The notes below the pieces were generated by a model. The model was not told the origin of the DNA, did not search any database, and saw nothing but the letters and a program-made list of their open reading frames with translations. A DNA stretch of 6,013 bases, from NCBI GenBank assembly GCA_946623485.1, contig CAMORF010000152.1, positions 1 to 6,013 of the forward strand. Reading direction: 5' to 3'. Of this stretch, positions 5,439 to 6,013 are shown in pieces (within the stretch, counting starts at the first letter, position 1; each line of letters begins with the position of its first letter). This stretch comes from an uncultured Clostridia bacterium (GTDB lineage Bacteria; Bacillota; Clostridia; Lachnospirales; Lachnospiraceae). A program made the translations under genes and the position numbers.

Positions 5439-6013
5439 ATGAAGAAAAGATTTGCGGCAGGTATTGCAGGAGCAGCGATTGCAGGAGCTTTGGTGATCGG
5501 ACAGGTTGCGCCGACAGCTTTTGCCGAGGATGCCAAGACACAGCTTACGGTTTCCGAAACAGAGACTGAAGCGGCTGACCAGGAGACAGAGAAAGCGGAA
5601 GAGACAGAGAAAAAGTCTTATGCCCAGTTGGAAACTACCAGCACGAAGGATGCAGCCGTAACGGCGATCGATGTATCCGGGGTTGTTGAGGCAGTGATGC
5701 CCTCTATCGTTACAGTTACAAAAACGGGCGTGCAGGAAGTGATGGACTGGTTCGGGCAGCCGCAGGAGATTGAGATGCAGGGTGCCGCAAGCGGTTTTAT
5801 CATTGCACAGAATGATGACGAGCTTTTGATCGCGACCAACAACCATGTCGTTGAAAACTCAACGGAAGTGACCGTAGCTTTTTCCGCAGAGGCCGATGAT
5901 CCGGATGATCTCCTGGCGTCAGCCAAGGTCAAAGGAACCGACCCAAAGACAGACCTTGCTGTAATTGCCGTCAGCCTGGATGATATCAAGGAAGATGTCC
6001 TGAAACAGCTGAA
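5439..6013 (+). CDS. Secreted HtrA/trypsin-like (S1C) serine protease, N-terminal fragment
   Basis: The reading frame is open to the right edge, giving 191 residues. It opens with a Sec-type signal: basic MKKR, a hydrophobic run to about residue 25, and an AFA cleavage motif at 27-29 before E30. There is no lipobox cysteine. Residues 30-60 are rich in Glu, Thr and Ala and look disordered; part is coded by an imperfect 18-bp tandem duplication starting at 5583. The protease domain begins near 78. AASGFIIA (116-123) is followed by IATNNHVVE, with the expected catalytic histidine H136. DPKTDLAVIAV follows, with the expected catalytic aspartate D172. The catalytic serine (GNSGG region) and any PDZ domain lie beyond the window, so activity and class cannot be completed. 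HtrA-type enzymes degrade or process misfolded envelope proteins outside the membrane. The gap upstream has hairpins but no convincing promoter. Confidence 0.9.
   Translation, partial: MKKRFAAGIAGAAIAGALVIGQVAPTAFAEDAKTQLTVSETETEAADQETEKAEETEKKSYAQLETTSTKDAAVTAIDVSGVVEAVMPSIVTVTKTGVQEVMDWFGQPQEIEMQGAASGFIIAQNDDELLIATNNHVVENSTEVTVAFSAEADDPDDLLASAKVKGTDPKTDLAVIAVSLDDIKEDVLKQL

Overview
The window looks like a chromosomal segment from a Clostridia-type Firmicute, most likely a gut Lachnospiraceae or close relative. This rests on moderate GC content, purine-rich Shine-Dalgarno sites ahead of most starts, and the style of the encoded proteins; it is an inference, not a database match. All five recognisable genes lie on the + strand, and two are cut by the window edges. 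None is phage-like or plasmid-like, so the genes themselves are ordinary housekeeping and transport functions.

Layout: (1) the last 107 codons of an NCS2/AGZA-type purine permease end at 326. They are followed by a hairpin-rich tail and a textbook intrinsic terminator at 472-513. (2) A promoter (518-547) with an 18-bp direct-repeat array (545-602) over and just downstream of the predicted transcription start precedes a complete MATE-family efflux pump (621-2018). (3) The 322-bp gap 2019-2340 holds a good -10 box and a large nested imperfect palindrome (2075-2222), then a smaller hairpin. It leads into homoserine dehydrogenase, hom (2341-3627). (4) After a 92-bp gap carrying a long stem-loop comes gpmI (3720-5261), the cofactor-independent phosphoglycerate mutase. 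(5) A 177-bp gap with several hairpins precedes the first 191 codons of a secreted HtrA/trypsin-like serine protease (5439 to the window end).

Functionally, Hom makes homoserine from aspartate semialdehyde for threonine, methionine and isoleucine synthesis. GpmI interconverts 3- and 2-phosphoglycerate in glycolysis. The permease salvages nucleobases, the MATE pump exports organic compounds, and the protease would act outside the membrane. The genes do not form one pathway. The intergenic hairpins and promoter candidates suggest several transcription units, with hom and gpmI the most plausible shared one.

The most interesting non-coding signal is the nested palindrome at 2075-2222. Its outer arms pair at 19 of 21 positions, its inner arms at 24 of 27, and its 6-bp core at all positions. 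It could be a MITE/ERIC-like mobile repeat or a large structured leader of hom. The second is the three-copy repeat at the MATE promoter, which looks like an operator.
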